A program made the position numbers and the translations under genes. The notes beneath the pieces were generated by a model. That model saw nothing but the letters and a program-made list of their open reading frames with translations. It had not been told where the DNA came from and made no database searches. 22,322 nucleotides of DNA, taken from the NCBI GenBank assembly GCA_016713985.1, contig JADJOD010000045.1, forward strand, positions 1 to 22,322, read 5' to 3'. This stretch comes from Lewinellaceae bacterium (GTDB lineage: Bacteria > Bacteroidota > Bacteroidia > Chitinophagales > Saprospiraceae). Each line of letters starts with the position of its first letter. Positions within the stretch are counted from its first letter, which is position 1. Positions 21,574 through 22,322 of this stretch are shown piece by piece.

Positions 21574-22322
21574 TTAAAAAGTGACGTCTAATCCGAACAA
21601 AATCGTTTTACTCATCGGGTAGTTCAGGTAGTCGACTCCCGCTTTAAACACGCTATCGTTGGGAAACTCCGGGGTGAATCCGGAATAACTTTGTTTCGTC
21701 CAGAGGTTGGTTCCGCTGGCATAAAAACGCGCCCGCGTCATGCCGATACCCGACAGCCAGCGAGCCGGCAGGGAATACCCCACCACAACGCTGCGCAGGC
21801 GGAAGAAACTGCCGTCTTCGATCAGAAAATCGGACATCCGGTAGTTATGACCGCCGTTGGTGACCCGCGGCACGGAATTGGAGCTGCCTTCACCCGTCCA
21901 GTGCTTATCGTACCACAAGGTTTCCCAGTTGGGTGTATCAAAACGGGCAACCGCCTTGATATTGGCGACTTTATTGCCTTTGACGCCAAAAAAATCGGCG
22001 GCGACATCGATGCCGAACAACTCGAAACCGCCGGAAAAACCGTAAGTGAGGGTCGGAATGGGGCTGCCGAGGAAGGTTCTGTCTTTGTCGCTGAGTATGC
22101 CGTCGCCGTTAAGATCCGCAAAACGCAGGTCGCCGGCTTTTTCCCCGCCGAATTTTGGCAACGTAGCCAGTTCCTCCGCATTCTGGAAAACACCCGCTAC
22201 CCGGTAGCCGTAAAACCCGCCGATGGGCGCTCCAACCGTTGTCCGGGTGGCAAAGTCATTTTGCGCGGTCCGCGCTTCAAAAATTTCAGATTTTCCCTCA
22301 TTGAGTTTGACCACTTCGTTTT
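21574..22322 (-). CDS. SusC/RagA-type TonB-dependent outer-membrane transporter, C-terminal part
   Basis: The frame is open to the window edge, so only the last 249 or so residues are present; the N-terminus and plug lie to the right. The segment has the C-terminal barrel motifs of SusC: VGAPIGGFYGYRVAGVFQNAEE, a calcium-like loop GDLRFADLNGDGILSDKDRT, LGSPIPTLTYGFSGGFELFGIDVA, FLIEDGSFFRLRSVVVGYSLP, ASGTNLWTKQSYSGFTPEF and a terminal aromatic (LFGLDVTF). Such transporters import oligosaccharides or peptides with energy from TonB. Next downstream, 75 bases on, is the SusD partner. The substrate cannot be read from this fragment. Confidence 0.93.
   Translation of the reverse strand, partial: NEVVKLNEGKSEIFEARTAQNDFATRTTVGAPIGGFYGYRVAGVFQNAEELATLPKFGGEKAGDLRFADLNGDGILSDKDRTFLGSPIPTLTYGFSGGFELFGIDVAADFFGVKGNKVANIKAVARFDTPNWETLWYDKHWTGEGSSNSVPRVTNGGHNYRMSDFLIEDGSFFRLRSVVVGYSLPARWLSGIGMTRARFYASGTNLWTKQSYSGFTPEFPNDSVFKAGVDYLNYPMSKTILFGLDVTF

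Overview
The window looks like chromosomal DNA of a Bacteroidota bacterium. The evidence is a SusC/SusD pair, many small lipoproteins with a cysteine after a short hydrophobic leader, promoter-like TAnnTTTG boxes just upstream of several genes, weak or absent Shine-Dalgarno sequences, and gene families typical of the phylum (DUF4965-type glutaminase, YebC with the MGRAFEFRK start, CHAT/TPR proteins). A Saprospiria-like lineage is a guess only. Most genes are moderately GC-rich. Three lipoprotein genes (607-1152, 2548-3180, 19354-19941) and the DNA around 18.9-19.9 kb are clearly more AT-rich and look like accessory insertions.

Left part, 1-3250: a repeat-rich accessory region. Two genes, an unknown lipoprotein and an Rpn/PDDEXK_2 nuclease, lie between inverted members of an intergenic repeat family (155-540 minus, about 2075-2310 plus). 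A further copy at 1-149 is identical over 149 bases to 2137-2285. An unknown AT-rich lipoprotein follows, ended by a strong bidirectional hairpin terminator. An alpha-carbonic anhydrase lipoprotein (3338-4120, minus) faces it.

Central part, 4322-8607: the most interesting locus. An ECF-type sigma factor (4389-4991) overlaps by 11 bases a single-pass membrane protein with an anti-sigma-like layout (4981-5808). 52 bases later comes an exported TPR-CHAT caspase-like protease (5861-8560) with an intact His/Cys dyad. A perfect 10-bp palindrome overlaps the presumed sigma-gene promoter. This may be a protease-gated transmembrane sigma circuit, superficially parallel to the TPR-CHAT/sigma pairing of type III-E CRISPR (Craspase), but with no CRISPR here and with the protease predicted outside the cytoplasm.

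Middle part, 8599-16877: a minus-strand run of der (ribosome-assembly GTPase), a lipoprotein, a membrane polyprenyl-phosphate sugar transferase and a secreted glutaminase-A-like enzyme. Then come a plus-strand metallo-beta-lactamase-fold hydrolase and a minus-strand yebC, separated by a 143-base imperfect inverted repeat. der and yebC share a CTACTTTTGCGCC promoter-like element.

Right part, 17065-22322: a plus-strand operon of an exported unknown protein, a CpeT/CpcT-family protein (a phycobilin-lyase fold, unexpected outside phototrophs) and a PduO-type cobalamin adenosyltransferase. The adenosyltransferase's C-terminal helix is replaced by unrelated sequence where an AT-rich island begins. 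The island ends at a 57-base near-perfect palindrome, followed by susD and the 3' part of a susC gene on the minus strand.

Three genes (der, the 17065 gene, susD) are each broken by a single-base change in a short A run, and in each case the other frame restores the expected protein. This pattern suggests homopolymer sequencing errors more than real pseudogenes. No tRNA, rRNA or CRISPR array was seen.
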